NCBI GenBank assembly: GCA_013329455.1
Contig: DUKF01000173.1
Coordinates: 1 to 5,608 of the forward strand
DNA from: Methanotrichaceae archaeon
Lineage (GTDB): Archaea > Halobacteriota > Methanosarcinia > Methanotrichales > Methanotrichaceae
Length of the DNA: 5,608 nt
Reading direction: 5' to 3'
The notes below the pieces were generated by a model. It made no database searches. It saw only the letters and a list, made by a program, of their open reading frames with translations, and was not told the DNA's origin. Of this stretch, positions 1-4,852 are shown piece after piece (position 1 is the first letter of the stretch; the number at the start of each line of letters is the position of its first letter). Position numbers and translations under genes: made by a program.

Positions 1-744
1 CATGTCTTCGTTCTGGGCCCTGACATCCTTCAGCTTCTTTTGCAGCGGCTCCTTCTCACTCTCCAGCCTCTTGGCGTCGGACTCGAGAGTGCTTATGGCA
101 CCAGCAATGCTTCCGGTCAGTCCACGGGGGACAGACATCTCAGAGAAACCATGCTCAGCGAGAGCGGCCGAAACATCTCCGGCTTTGTCCACTGGCACGA
201 ATACAGCCACCGCGTTTGAGCCACCTGAACTGGCGGTGAATACCTCGTTTACGTATGAGGCCTTTGATACATCGGCCTCAACGGGAGAAGCGACATTTCC
301 CACAAAGGCTGCAAGGGACTCGTAGCCGTACAACAGCTCCAGATCGATCGGCAGCCCGGCCAGGGGCTTCAAGGACTTGGCCTGATCCTGCTTGATCTTG
401 ATATCGTTCTCGATCTCAGCGATCCGCTCGGCGGTGGCGATGACGTCATCGCCAACGTTGTCGAGGATTCCGTCTATTTGAGAAAGTACCTGAGACTCAG
501 GGAACTGTTTGTCAGGCATCTTGTCTTCGATATCCAGATATCTCTCGATAGACCGAAGCTTTATGAGCTGTTCGGCGTATTCAGACGCCTTTCCGACGGG
601 CTTGCCCATCCCGAAGGATTCATCAGCACCAGAATAGTTGACGACATGCAACAGATTTAGCTCGTGCAACTTCCCAATGACAGGTTCTATAACCCTATTC
701 GACCCGGCGACGACAACACGGCTCATCTCAACGGGTCTAAGCAT
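1..744 (-). CDS. ahaI: A-type ATP synthase subunit I, N-terminal part (gene runs off the left edge)
   Basis: Subunit I is the a-like subunit of the A1AO-ATPase. Its N-terminal cytoplasmic domain anchors the peripheral stalks, and its C-terminal membrane domain (not in the window) forms the ion half-channels beside the c-ring. The open frame gives 248 codons without a stop, against a usual family length of roughly 650. The product starts MLRPVEMSRVVVAG, typical of the family's first alpha/beta subdomain (residues 1-37, including a LHELNLLHV segment). Helical, charged stretches follow at about 52-125 (for example ATAERIAEIENDIKIKQ), then a second globular part at about 130-205 and a return coiled coil at about 218-248 (KRLESEKEPLQKKLKD). 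The ATG overlaps the end of subunit H by 8 nt in another frame, which suggests translational coupling. Family assignment is firm; the symbol follows Methanosarcina usage (also atpI or ntpI). Confidence 0.93.
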   Translation of the reverse strand, partial: MLRPVEMSRVVVAGSNRVIEPVIGKLHELNLLHVVNYSGADESFGMGKPVGKASEYAEQLIKLRSIERYLDIEDKMPDKQFPESQVLSQIDGILDNVGDDVIATAERIAEIENDIKIKQDQAKSLKPLAGLPIDLELLYGYESLAAFVGNVASPVEADVSKASYVNEVFTASSGGSNAVAVFVPVDKAGDVSAALAEHGFSEMSVPRGLTGSIAGAISTLESDAKRLESEKEPLQKKLKDVRAQNEDM

Positions 745-1063
745 GCAACAACCCCATAAACTCCTTTAACAGATGTTCAACCGCAGCGTTTACCTTGCCG
801 CTGGCGGCGCTCTTCATTGCATTGACATTCTTCATGCCGTCGTCGATGATCGCTTGCCTCTTGGACTGAACTCCCGTCTCGGCATCAGCAAGACGCTTCT
901 CGTAATACTCTTGCGATTCAGCCTCAGCGTTTTTCACAATGTTCGTTGCTTCGGCAGCGGCATCGGCGATTCGCTTGTCGCGCTCTTGTTGGGTCCGCTC
1001 GATGCTGGCTTGAGCATCGGCTTCCGCCTGCTTAATCTTCGATAAGATTTCGTGTCTCGTCAT
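737..1063 (-). CDS. ahaH: A-type ATP synthase subunit H (peripheral stalk)
   Basis: This small 108-residue protein is predicted to be almost entirely alpha-helical and charged, with long heptad-like runs (AEADAQASIERTQQERDKR, NAEAESQEYYEKRLADAE). It ends in a short hydrophobic stretch, VEHLLKEFMGLL. This matches subunit H (G in the Thermus nomenclature), which pairs with subunit E to form the right-handed coiled-coil stator linking the A1 head to subunit I. Family length is about 100-110 residues, so the gene is complete. The ATG at 1063 is preceded on the minus strand by GAGGGATC (plus positions 1066-1073), a good Shine-Dalgarno sequence. The gene is first in the operon and is followed by subunit I with an 8-nt overlap. 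H then I is the order that opens the aha operon in Methanosarcinales. Confidence 0.93.
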   Translation of the reverse strand: MTRHEILSKIKQAEADAQASIERTQQERDKRIADAAAEATNIVKNAEAESQEYYEKRLADAETGVQSKRQAIIDDGMKNVNAMKSAASGKVNAAVEHLLKEFMGLLHA

Positions 1064-1156
1064 CTGATCCCTCTACCCTCACTACATCCTTACCGTTTTC
1101 AGACAGCGCTACAATCACTCAAGCTGTGATAAACGCTCTGAACACAATACATGTAA

Positions 1157-1165
1157 CAATATAAA
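1157..1165 (-). promoter_or_regulatory. Candidate TATA box for the ATP synthase operon
   Basis: On the minus strand the sequence reads TTTATATTG, close to the archaeal TATA consensus TTTAWATA. A transcript would be expected to start about 25 nt downstream, near 1133, giving a leader of about 70 nt before subunit H. A short imperfect hairpin (ATCAC at 1114-1118 with GTGAT at 1126-1130, flanked by AGCG/CGCT) lies at the start of that leader. The site falls in the 144-nt gap after RuBisCO, so the ATPase operon probably has its own promoter, although read-through from RuBisCO is not excluded because no clear terminator is visible between them. Confidence 0.5.
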
Positions 1166-1207
1166 CTCTTCGGTTTTGGGGGATATCGGCACCCGTTCTG
1201 GAATATC

Positions 1208-2377
1208 TCAACTGGACCAGAACTTCAACGCCGCGTCCAGCTCTTTGTGGCTCTTGGCGTACTCCTCCGCCGAGCTGCCCGCCTTCCAGGCTTCCACCGC
1301 CTGGACCATCGCCCTCGCGCCTCCGGTGGTCCCCCAGGGGTGACCATGGACTCCTCCACCTGCCTGGACTATGCAGTCGTTGCCGTAACCCTCCAAGTTG
1401 GGGCGGACATTTCCAGGATGGACGCCACCCGAAGCGACGGGGAAGACGGGGCGAAGGCCGTACCAATCATCCCGGAGAGCGTCCCTGCACTGGTCGTTCT
1501 CCTCCATGTCACCGGCCATCTTGCCGAGGTAGCTACCCGTGTGGAGGTTCGTTCCCCCGGCCATCCTGACTAGCCTGGATATGGGGACCATCGATATGCC
1601 GTGATGCCTGTCCCGGGTGAAGGCTCCGTGCATCGTCCTGTGGACGTGGATCGGGACCTTGACCCCTCTGGACAGAACTTCAAGAGCGGAAAACCCCGCG
1701 GTTAAAACGTCCACCATCACCATGTTGGCACCGCAACCGATCACATCCTCGGCCCGATCCAGGATCTCCTCTGCTCCACAGGTGACGTTGACGGCGTAGA
1801 AGGCCTTCTTCCCGGTCTCGTCCTCGACTTTGGAGAGCTCTGCCATCACAGCCACCACCCTCTCGTCGATGGGGCAAAAGGACTGGTCGGTCAAGGTCTC
1901 GTCGTCCTTGATCAGATCAAGGCCGCCCCTCACCGCCTGGCCCGCCACCACTGCCGTCTCTTCGGGGCTGAGGCCGACCTTCGGCTTGATGATCGTTCCC
2001 ACCAGGGGTCGGTCGAAGACGCCGAGGATCTTGCGAGCCTCCTTGATCCCAAACCTCGGGCCTTTGTGAGCCAGAACCAGGGTCTGGGGGAATATGACGT
2101 CCAAGAGCCGGACCTTCTTGAGGTCTCCAAGGCCGAAGAGGTTTCCCGCCACAACTGAGAGGTACTGGGGGATGTTTCCCGGCTCGAAGAGCTCTTCGGG
2201 AAAAGCGATGTACGCGAAGTTCCCCTCGGCCCTCACAACCCTAGCCGCGAGGTCTGATGTCAGCTTCTCTCGCTCCACCTCGGTCCATGTCCCTGTCGAC
2301 TGCTCCGCGGCGATCGCCTCTGCGGCCTTCTCGATGGATAGATCGGTTTCGACGTAATATTTTGCGATGACTTCCAT
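1208..2377 (-). CDS. rbcL: Ribulose-1,5-bisphosphate carboxylase large subunit, archaeal Form III-like
   Basis: This cytoplasmic enzyme carboxylates ribulose-1,5-bisphosphate to give two 3-phosphoglycerates. Catalytic residues, with spinach numbers in brackets, are all present: E25 (E60), T30-W31 (T65-W66), N79 (N123), K131 and K133 in IIKPKVGL (K175, K177), the carbamylated K157 with D159 and E160 in GGLDLIKDDE (K201, D203, E204), H246-R247 and H250 in HVHRTMH (H294, R295, H298), H279 (H327), loop-6 K286 in GSYLGKMAG (K334), S316-GG (S379) and the phosphate-binding QAGGG at 338-342. This makes it a real carboxylase rather than a Form IV RuBisCO-like protein. VVAGNLFGL, MVDVLTAGFSA and GGVHGHP favour Form III. 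At 389 residues it is shorter than most Form III proteins (about 420-445). An in-frame TGA only 18 nt upstream (plus 2393-2395) shows the start cannot lie further out. GAGGAG sits 11 nt before the ATG. It is divergent from fbp. Confidence 0.95.
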   Translation of the reverse strand: MEVIAKYYVETDLSIEKAAEAIAAEQSTGTWTEVEREKLTSDLAARVVRAEGNFAYIAFPEELFEPGNIPQYLSVVAGNLFGLGDLKKVRLLDVIFPQTLVLAHKGPRFGIKEARKILGVFDRPLVGTIIKPKVGLSPEETAVVAGQAVRGGLDLIKDDETLTDQSFCPIDERVVAVMAELSKVEDETGKKAFYAVNVTCGAEEILDRAEDVIGCGANMVMVDVLTAGFSALEVLSRGVKVPIHVHRTMHGAFTRDRHHGISMVPISRLVRMAGGTNLHTGSYLGKMAGDMEENDQCRDALRDDWYGLRPVFPVASGGVHPGNVRPNLEGYGNDCIVQAGGGVHGHPWGTTGGARAMVQAVEAWKAGSSAEEYAKSHKELDAALKFWSS

Positions 2378-2418
2378 AACCTCGAACGCTCCTCAACTGT
2401 AGAGGTGGTTCTCTCCTG

Positions 2419-2426
2419 TAATAAAA
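2419..2426 (-). promoter_or_regulatory. Candidate TATA box for rbcL
   Basis: On the minus strand the sequence reads TTTTATTA, flanked by more GC-rich DNA. It lies about 42-49 nt upstream of the ATG. A start about 25 nt downstream, near 2397, would leave a leader of about 20 nt that includes the GAGGAG ribosome site. The spacing suits an archaeal promoter, but the match to consensus is only moderate. Confidence 0.45.
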
Positions 2427-2436
2427 CTCTCTGAGG

Positions 2437-2459
2437 CTCGGGTGATTCTCGAACCCGAG
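2437..2459. repeat. Inverted repeat just upstream of the rbcL TATA box (candidate operator)
   Basis: CTCGGGT at 2437-2443 and ACCCGAG at 2453-2459 form a perfect 7-bp inverted repeat with a 9-nt centre. It sits about 10 nt upstream of the candidate TATA box, roughly -40 to -62 relative to the inferred start, where archaeal activators commonly bind. As it lies upstream of the inferred transcript start, a protein-binding site is more likely than an RNA hairpin. The symmetry is seen directly; the regulatory role is inferred. Confidence 0.4.
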
Positions 2460-2724
2460 GCGGAAAAAAGCGAACTCAACTGCGATTCGGTCTCGTTCAT
2501 CAGGACGACGACGGTCAGCTCGACCCACAATAGCCAACCACAGAACCTGTTCTGAGGGTGAAAACCGCAGCCTCAGCCCGAAATGTCGGTGCCCAAAAGT
2601 CCTTTAGGCCATCGAGCCTGCAAAAAAACGGAACCGTAACAGGTAAAAGGCTGCACGTACAGCGAGATCTAACAGAATCATCACGGCCGGTTGGCAGTAT
2701 TCCGGATCAACACGCCCCCATCAG

Positions 2725-2746
2725 TCATCGGCCAAGGGCCGAATGA
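2725..2746. repeat. Hairpin-forming inverted repeat upstream of fbp
   Basis: TCATCGGCC (2725-2733) pairs with GGCCGAATGA (2737-2746) across a 3-nt AAG loop, giving nine pairs with one bulged A. It lies 55-77 nt before the fbp start. It could be an operator or, if the transcript begins upstream, a leader hairpin. No clear TATA box fixes the start of transcription here. Confidence 0.35.
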
Positions 2747-2788
2747 GCCTGATAGATACCGATTTCGATTCGAGGGGTCGACCGGATA

Positions 2789-2794
2789 GAGGGG
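2789..2794 (+). promoter_or_regulatory. Ribosome binding site of fbp
   Basis: GAGGGG lies 7 nt before the ATG and supports 2802 as the start. The 8-bp palindrome GGTCGACC ends 5 nt upstream of it, so a factor or structure there could mask it. Confidence 0.6.
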
Positions 2795-2801
2795 ATTGTA
2801 A

Positions 2802-3914
2802 ATGAGTAAAATCACTATCAGCTTGATCAAAGCAGACGTCGGCGGATGGCCTGGACACGCCACCGTTCACCCCGCACTGAAAGAGACCGCAGAATCGGTT
2901 CTGGCCCAGGAGAAGGCCGCTGGAAAGATCATAGACTTCAAAGTGATGGCGGTCGGCGACGACCTCCAGCTCATGATGACCCACCTTTTGGGAGAGGACA
3001 ACGCCGAGATTCACGGTCTCGCCTGGGATGTCATGTGCAAGGCGACGGAGAAGGCCGAGGAGCTGAAGCTCTACGGCGCGGGTCAGGACCTCCTCGGCGA
3101 CGCCTTCTGTGGAAACATCAAGGGGATGGGGCCGGGCGTTGCCGAGATGGAGTTTCACGAGCGCGTTGGAGAGCCGGTCGTCGCTTTCATGATGGACAAG
3201 ACCGAACCTGGGGCATTTAACCTGCCGATATTTAGGATATTTGCCGACCCCTTCAACACCGCCGGCCTCGTCATAGACCCCAGCATCCACCAGGGCTTCA
3301 TCTTCGAGATCTGGGACATCAGGGAACACAAGAAGGTCCTGATGGAGTCTCCCGAGGAGATGTACGACATGCTGGCCCTGATCGGCGCCAAGAGCAGGTA
3401 CGTCATAAAGAGAGTCTACCCCAAGCCCGGAAAGCTTCCTGAAGACGAGCCCGCCGCCGTCATCAGCACAGAGAAGCTCTACCAGACTGCAGGCAAGTAT
3501 GTGGGCAAGGACGACCCCGTGGCCCTAGTGAGGGCCCAGTCAGGCTTTCCCGCCCTCGGCGAGGTCCTGGAACCCTTTGCCCTCGGCCACCTCGTCAGCG
3601 GCTGGATGAGAGGAAGCCACAACGGTCCCCTCATGCCCTGCGCCTTTGAAGACGCCTGCTGTACCAGGTTCGATGGACCGCCAAGGATCATAGCCGCCGG
3701 GTTCCAGATCGCCAGGGGCATGCTGATCGGCCCCGTCGACCTCTTCAGAGACCCCGCCTTCGACCTCACCAGGCAGAGGGTTCACGAGGTGACCGACTAC
3801 ATGCGAAGGCACGGCCCCTTCGAGCCCCACAGGCTGCCGATGGAGGACATGGAGTACACGACCCTGCCCCACGTCCTGAAGACCCTCGGGGAGAGGTTCG
3901 AAGACAGCGAGTAA
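2802..3914 (+). CDS. fbp: Fructose-1,6-bisphosphate aldolase/phosphatase, archaeal bifunctional (class V)
   Basis: This enzyme condenses dihydroxyacetone phosphate and glyceraldehyde-3-phosphate to fructose-1,6-bisphosphate and then dephosphorylates it to fructose-6-phosphate in the same active site, making gluconeogenesis one-way. The 370-residue length is typical. Visible residues include D12 and H19 (ADVGGWPGH), D53-D54 (VGDD), Q95 and D100 (GQDLLGD), D132-K133 (MMDKTEPGA), the Schiff-base region Y233, K236, D237-D238 (YVGKDDP), and Y352 (MEYTTLP). K236, Y233 and Y352 correspond to Lys232, Tyr229 and Tyr348 of the structurally studied crenarchaeal enzymes, with a constant offset of four. 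Several metal-binding aspartates are present, as expected for a Mg-dependent phosphatase. The ATG follows GAGGGG (2789-2794) by 7 nt. Transcribed away from rbcL; stands alone before a stem-loop. Confidence 0.96.
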   Translation: MSKITISLIKADVGGWPGHATVHPALKETAESVLAQEKAAGKIIDFKVMAVGDDLQLMMTHLLGEDNAEIHGLAWDVMCKATEKAEELKLYGAGQDLLGDAFCGNIKGMGPGVAEMEFHERVGEPVVAFMMDKTEPGAFNLPIFRIFADPFNTAGLVIDPSIHQGFIFEIWDIREHKKVLMESPEEMYDMLALIGAKSRYVIKRVYPKPGKLPEDEPAAVISTEKLYQTAGKYVGKDDPVALVRAQSGFPALGEVLEPFALGHLVSGWMRGSHNGPLMPCAFEDACCTRFDGPPRIIAAGFQIARGMLIGPVDLFRDPAFDLTRQRVHEVTDYMRRHGPFEPHRLPMEDMEYTTLPHVLKTLGERFEDSE

Positions 3915-3981
3915 GCGTTTGGCAAAGCGGAAACTTATTCGGACAGTCTCCCGCACCCACCCTGATGAAGATTTATGCGGC

Positions 3982-4055
3982 TTCAGGCCACATCTGCTGG
4001 CCTGAACCCTTCCGAACTCTTTTCTCCACCGACCTCATCTTTTCTCAGGGACCGG
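3982..4055 (+). terminator. Probable fbp transcription terminator: stem-loop followed by T-rich tracts
   Basis: TTCAGGCCA (3982-3990) and TGGCCTGAA (3998-4006) are a perfect 9-bp inverted repeat with a 7-nt loop. Two T-rich tracts follow, CTTTTCTCC near 4018-4026 and CATCTTTTCTC near 4037-4047. Archaeal termination depends mainly on T-rich tracts; the hairpin may add pausing or protect the 3' end. It sits 68 nt after the fbp stop and before the AT-rich promoter region of the next operon, where a terminator is expected. Confidence 0.55.
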
Positions 4056-4060
4056 GACGA

Positions 4061-4101
4061 AAAATGATTAATAATTATGGGAACTAATTTTTAGCATATT
4101 C
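4061..4101 (+). promoter_or_regulatory. AT-rich promoter region for the ferredoxin-AOR operon
   Basis: This is the most AT-rich part of the right half of the window. TTAATAATTAT (4068-4078, containing the palindrome ATAATTAT) and TTTTTAGCATATT (4088-4100) are TATA-like. A start from either would leave a leader of roughly 60-90 nt carrying the hairpin at 4107-4132. A later alternative is the AT palindrome at 4143-4152. I cannot choose between them from sequence alone. Confidence 0.4.
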
Positions 4102-4106
4102 TGATC

Positions 4107-4132
4107 GGCGAACCTGGCTATCGCGGTTTGCC
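4107..4132 (+). repeat. Inverted repeat in the leader or upstream region of the ferredoxin-AOR operon
   Basis: GGCGAACC (4107-4114) pairs with GGTTTGCC (4125-4132) through eight pairs, one of them G-U, around a 10-nt loop. If transcription starts in the AT-rich block upstream, this is an RNA hairpin about 55 nt before the coding region. If the start is downstream of 4143, it is a DNA operator. It does not match any riboswitch consensus that I recognise. Confidence 0.35.
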
Positions 4133-4142
4133 TTTCAGGATG

Positions 4143-4152
4143 CAAAATTTTG
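4143..4152. promoter_or_regulatory. 10-bp AT palindrome, possible TATA box or operator
   Basis: CAAAATTTTG is a perfect palindrome 36 nt before the TTG start of the polyferredoxin gene. Used as a TATA box it would place the transcript start near 4173, leaving a leader of about 15 nt that contains the GTGA ribosome site. It is symmetric and differs from the usual TTTAWATA, so a protein-binding role is equally possible. Confidence 0.3.
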
Positions 4153-4187
4153 ACTTGGGCAGATCAAGATTAGGGTTGTGAGCTGGT

Positions 4188-4826
4188 TTGGAGACGTCCG
4201 CGAATCCCAATAAGATGGAGACGAAGGCAGGACCGATGGACGAAGTCGAAGGCGAGGTCGCAGCCGGAGCGAAGGCGATCTCCGATCTTGAAGAGAGGGC
4301 AGGGACTGCGACTGTTGGGGAAAAGGGCAAGGCACGGAAGATCGCGGGGCCCGAGGACGAGGTCGAAGCTCAGGCCGAGGGCGAGTCGAAGAAGGCCAAG
4401 CCCGAGAAGGCGAAGAGAAAGAGGCAGAAGTTGAAGGTCGCCCACCCCGAAAGATGCATCGGATGCTTCTCCTGCATGTTCGCCTGTAGCAGGATTAACA
4501 CGGGCCGAGCGTCCCTGGACAGAAGCGCCATCAAGGTCAAAACCCAGGGAGGCCTGGAGGGCGACTTCGCTGTTGTGGTCTGCCACGCCTGTAAGGACCC
4601 CCCTTGCGTCAGGGCCTGCCCCACGGGAGCTATGGAGCAGAGGGAGAATGGTAGGGTAGTCTTCCACAGGGATCTATGCAAGGGATGCGGCGCTTGCGCC
4701 GACGCATGTCTCATCAGGGCCATCACCCTGGACAGCGAGAAGAAGGCGGTCAAGTGCAAGCACTGTGGTGCCTGCGTCGCCTTCTGTCCCCACGGTGTCC
4801 TGGAGCTGGAAGAGGTGGAGGAGTGA
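4188..4826 (+). CDS. Polyferredoxin with four [4Fe-4S] motifs, AOR partner subunit, with charged N-terminal extension
   Basis: This is a predicted cytoplasmic electron-transfer subunit of the HycB/DmsB type, probably carrying electrons from the AOR encoded 26 nt downstream. Sixteen cysteines fall in four groups: C90/93/96/100 (CIGCFSCMFAC), C132/135/140/144 (CHACKDPPCVRAC), C164/167/170/174 (CKGCGACADAC) and C190/193/196/200 (CKHCGACVAFC). That is enough for four cubane clusters. Residues 1-81 are an unusual Glu/Lys/Ala-rich extension with a repeated AGPxDEVE motif and no cysteine, ending in a basic run (KPEKAKRKRQK). There is no signal peptide or membrane segment. The start is TTG at 4188, preceded by GTGA with 6-nt spacing, the same spacing as for the next gene; an in-frame TGA at 4179-4181 blocks any longer form. 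In-frame ATGs at 4215 and 4236 are alternatives with weaker ribosome sites. The arrangement resembles AorA of the bacterial AorAB(C) enzyme. Confidence 0.88.
   Translation: METSANPNKMETKAGPMDEVEGEVAAGAKAISDLEERAGTATVGEKGKARKIAGPEDEVEAQAEGESKKAKPEKAKRKRQKLKVAHPERCIGCFSCMFACSRINTGRASLDRSAIKVKTQGGLEGDFAVVVCHACKDPPCVRACPTGAMEQRENGRVVFHRDLCKGCGACADACLIRAITLDSEKKAVKCKHCGACVAFCPHGVLELEEVEE
4227..4367 (+). repeat. Degenerate internal repeat in the ferredoxin N-terminal extension
   Basis: Codons 14-21 (AGPMDEVE, 4227-4250) and 53-60 (AGPEDEVE, 4344-4367) are alike in protein (7 of 8) and in DNA (18 of 24), set 117 nt apart. Both are followed by acidic/alanine-rich sequence. This suggests the extension grew by duplication of a unit of about 39 residues, now much diverged. 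Confidence 0.45.
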
Positions 4827-4838
4827 GGTGTCGACTAG

Positions 4839-4847
4839 GGAAGTGAT
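4839..4847 (+). promoter_or_regulatory. Ribosome binding site of the AOR gene
   Basis: GGAAGTGAT differs from the ideal GGAGGTGAT by one base and lies 5 nt before the ATG at 4853. An in-frame TGA at 4844-4846 excludes any longer start except the adjoining TTG at 4850. Confidence 0.6.
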
Positions 4848-4852
4848 ATTTG

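Larger units (their letters stand above)
2378..2801. other. 424-nt divergent intergenic region between rbcL and fbp
   Basis: No convincing coding region is present. The only frame of note, GTG at 2558 to 2746 on the plus strand (62 codons), has no recognisable motifs. The region holds the probable rbcL promoter and an inverted repeat on the left (2419-2459), and a hairpin, an 8-bp palindrome (GGTCGACC, 2776-2783) and the fbp ribosome site on the right. The middle (about 2461-2720) contains short A-rich runs but no structure I can name. It is long for a simple divergent promoter, so a long fbp leader, several regulator sites or an unrecognised small RNA are all possible. Confidence 0.7.

Noticed and set aside
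737..744. Overlap of subunit H and subunit I as a possible frameshift or fusion
   Set aside because: Both proteins have normal ends (GLLHA stop; MLRPVEMSR start) and an 8-nt overlap is ordinary for coupled genes.
1170..1207. Terminator for RuBisCO in the gap before the ATP synthase operon
   Set aside because: The minus strand here has no T-run and no good stem; only a C-rich and A-rich tract is seen, so no terminator is claimed.
1247..1573. Open frame on the strand opposite RuBisCO (one of several across 1119-2537)
   Set aside because: It lies wholly inside the strongly conserved RuBisCO gene and its product resembles no family. It is a GC-driven shadow frame.
2437..2459. tRNA T-arm lookalike on the minus strand (GGGTTCGAGAATCACCC)
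   Set aside because: The loop is 9 nt rather than 7, and no acceptor, D or anticodon arms can be built around it.
2241..2537. 98-codon minus-strand frame overlapping the rbcL start
   Set aside because: The product is Arg-rich and low in complexity, typical of an alternate frame of GC-rich DNA. The RuBisCO frame explains the 3' half.
2558..2746. A 62-codon plus-strand frame with a GTG start between rbcL and fbp
   Set aside because: No recognisable motif, a basic, low-information composition, and a hairpin overlapping its end. It looks like a chance open frame in GC-rich DNA.
3961..4006. Possible C/D box small RNA (CTGATGA ... CTGA)
   Set aside because: The C box has C in place of the purine, no internal D'/C' boxes are seen, and the terminal CTGA is part of a perfect 9-bp stem that fits a terminator better.
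4118..4667. Several minus-strand frames opposite the polyferredoxin
   Set aside because: The opposite strand encodes sixteen cysteines in four ordered cluster motifs; the antisense products show no family features.
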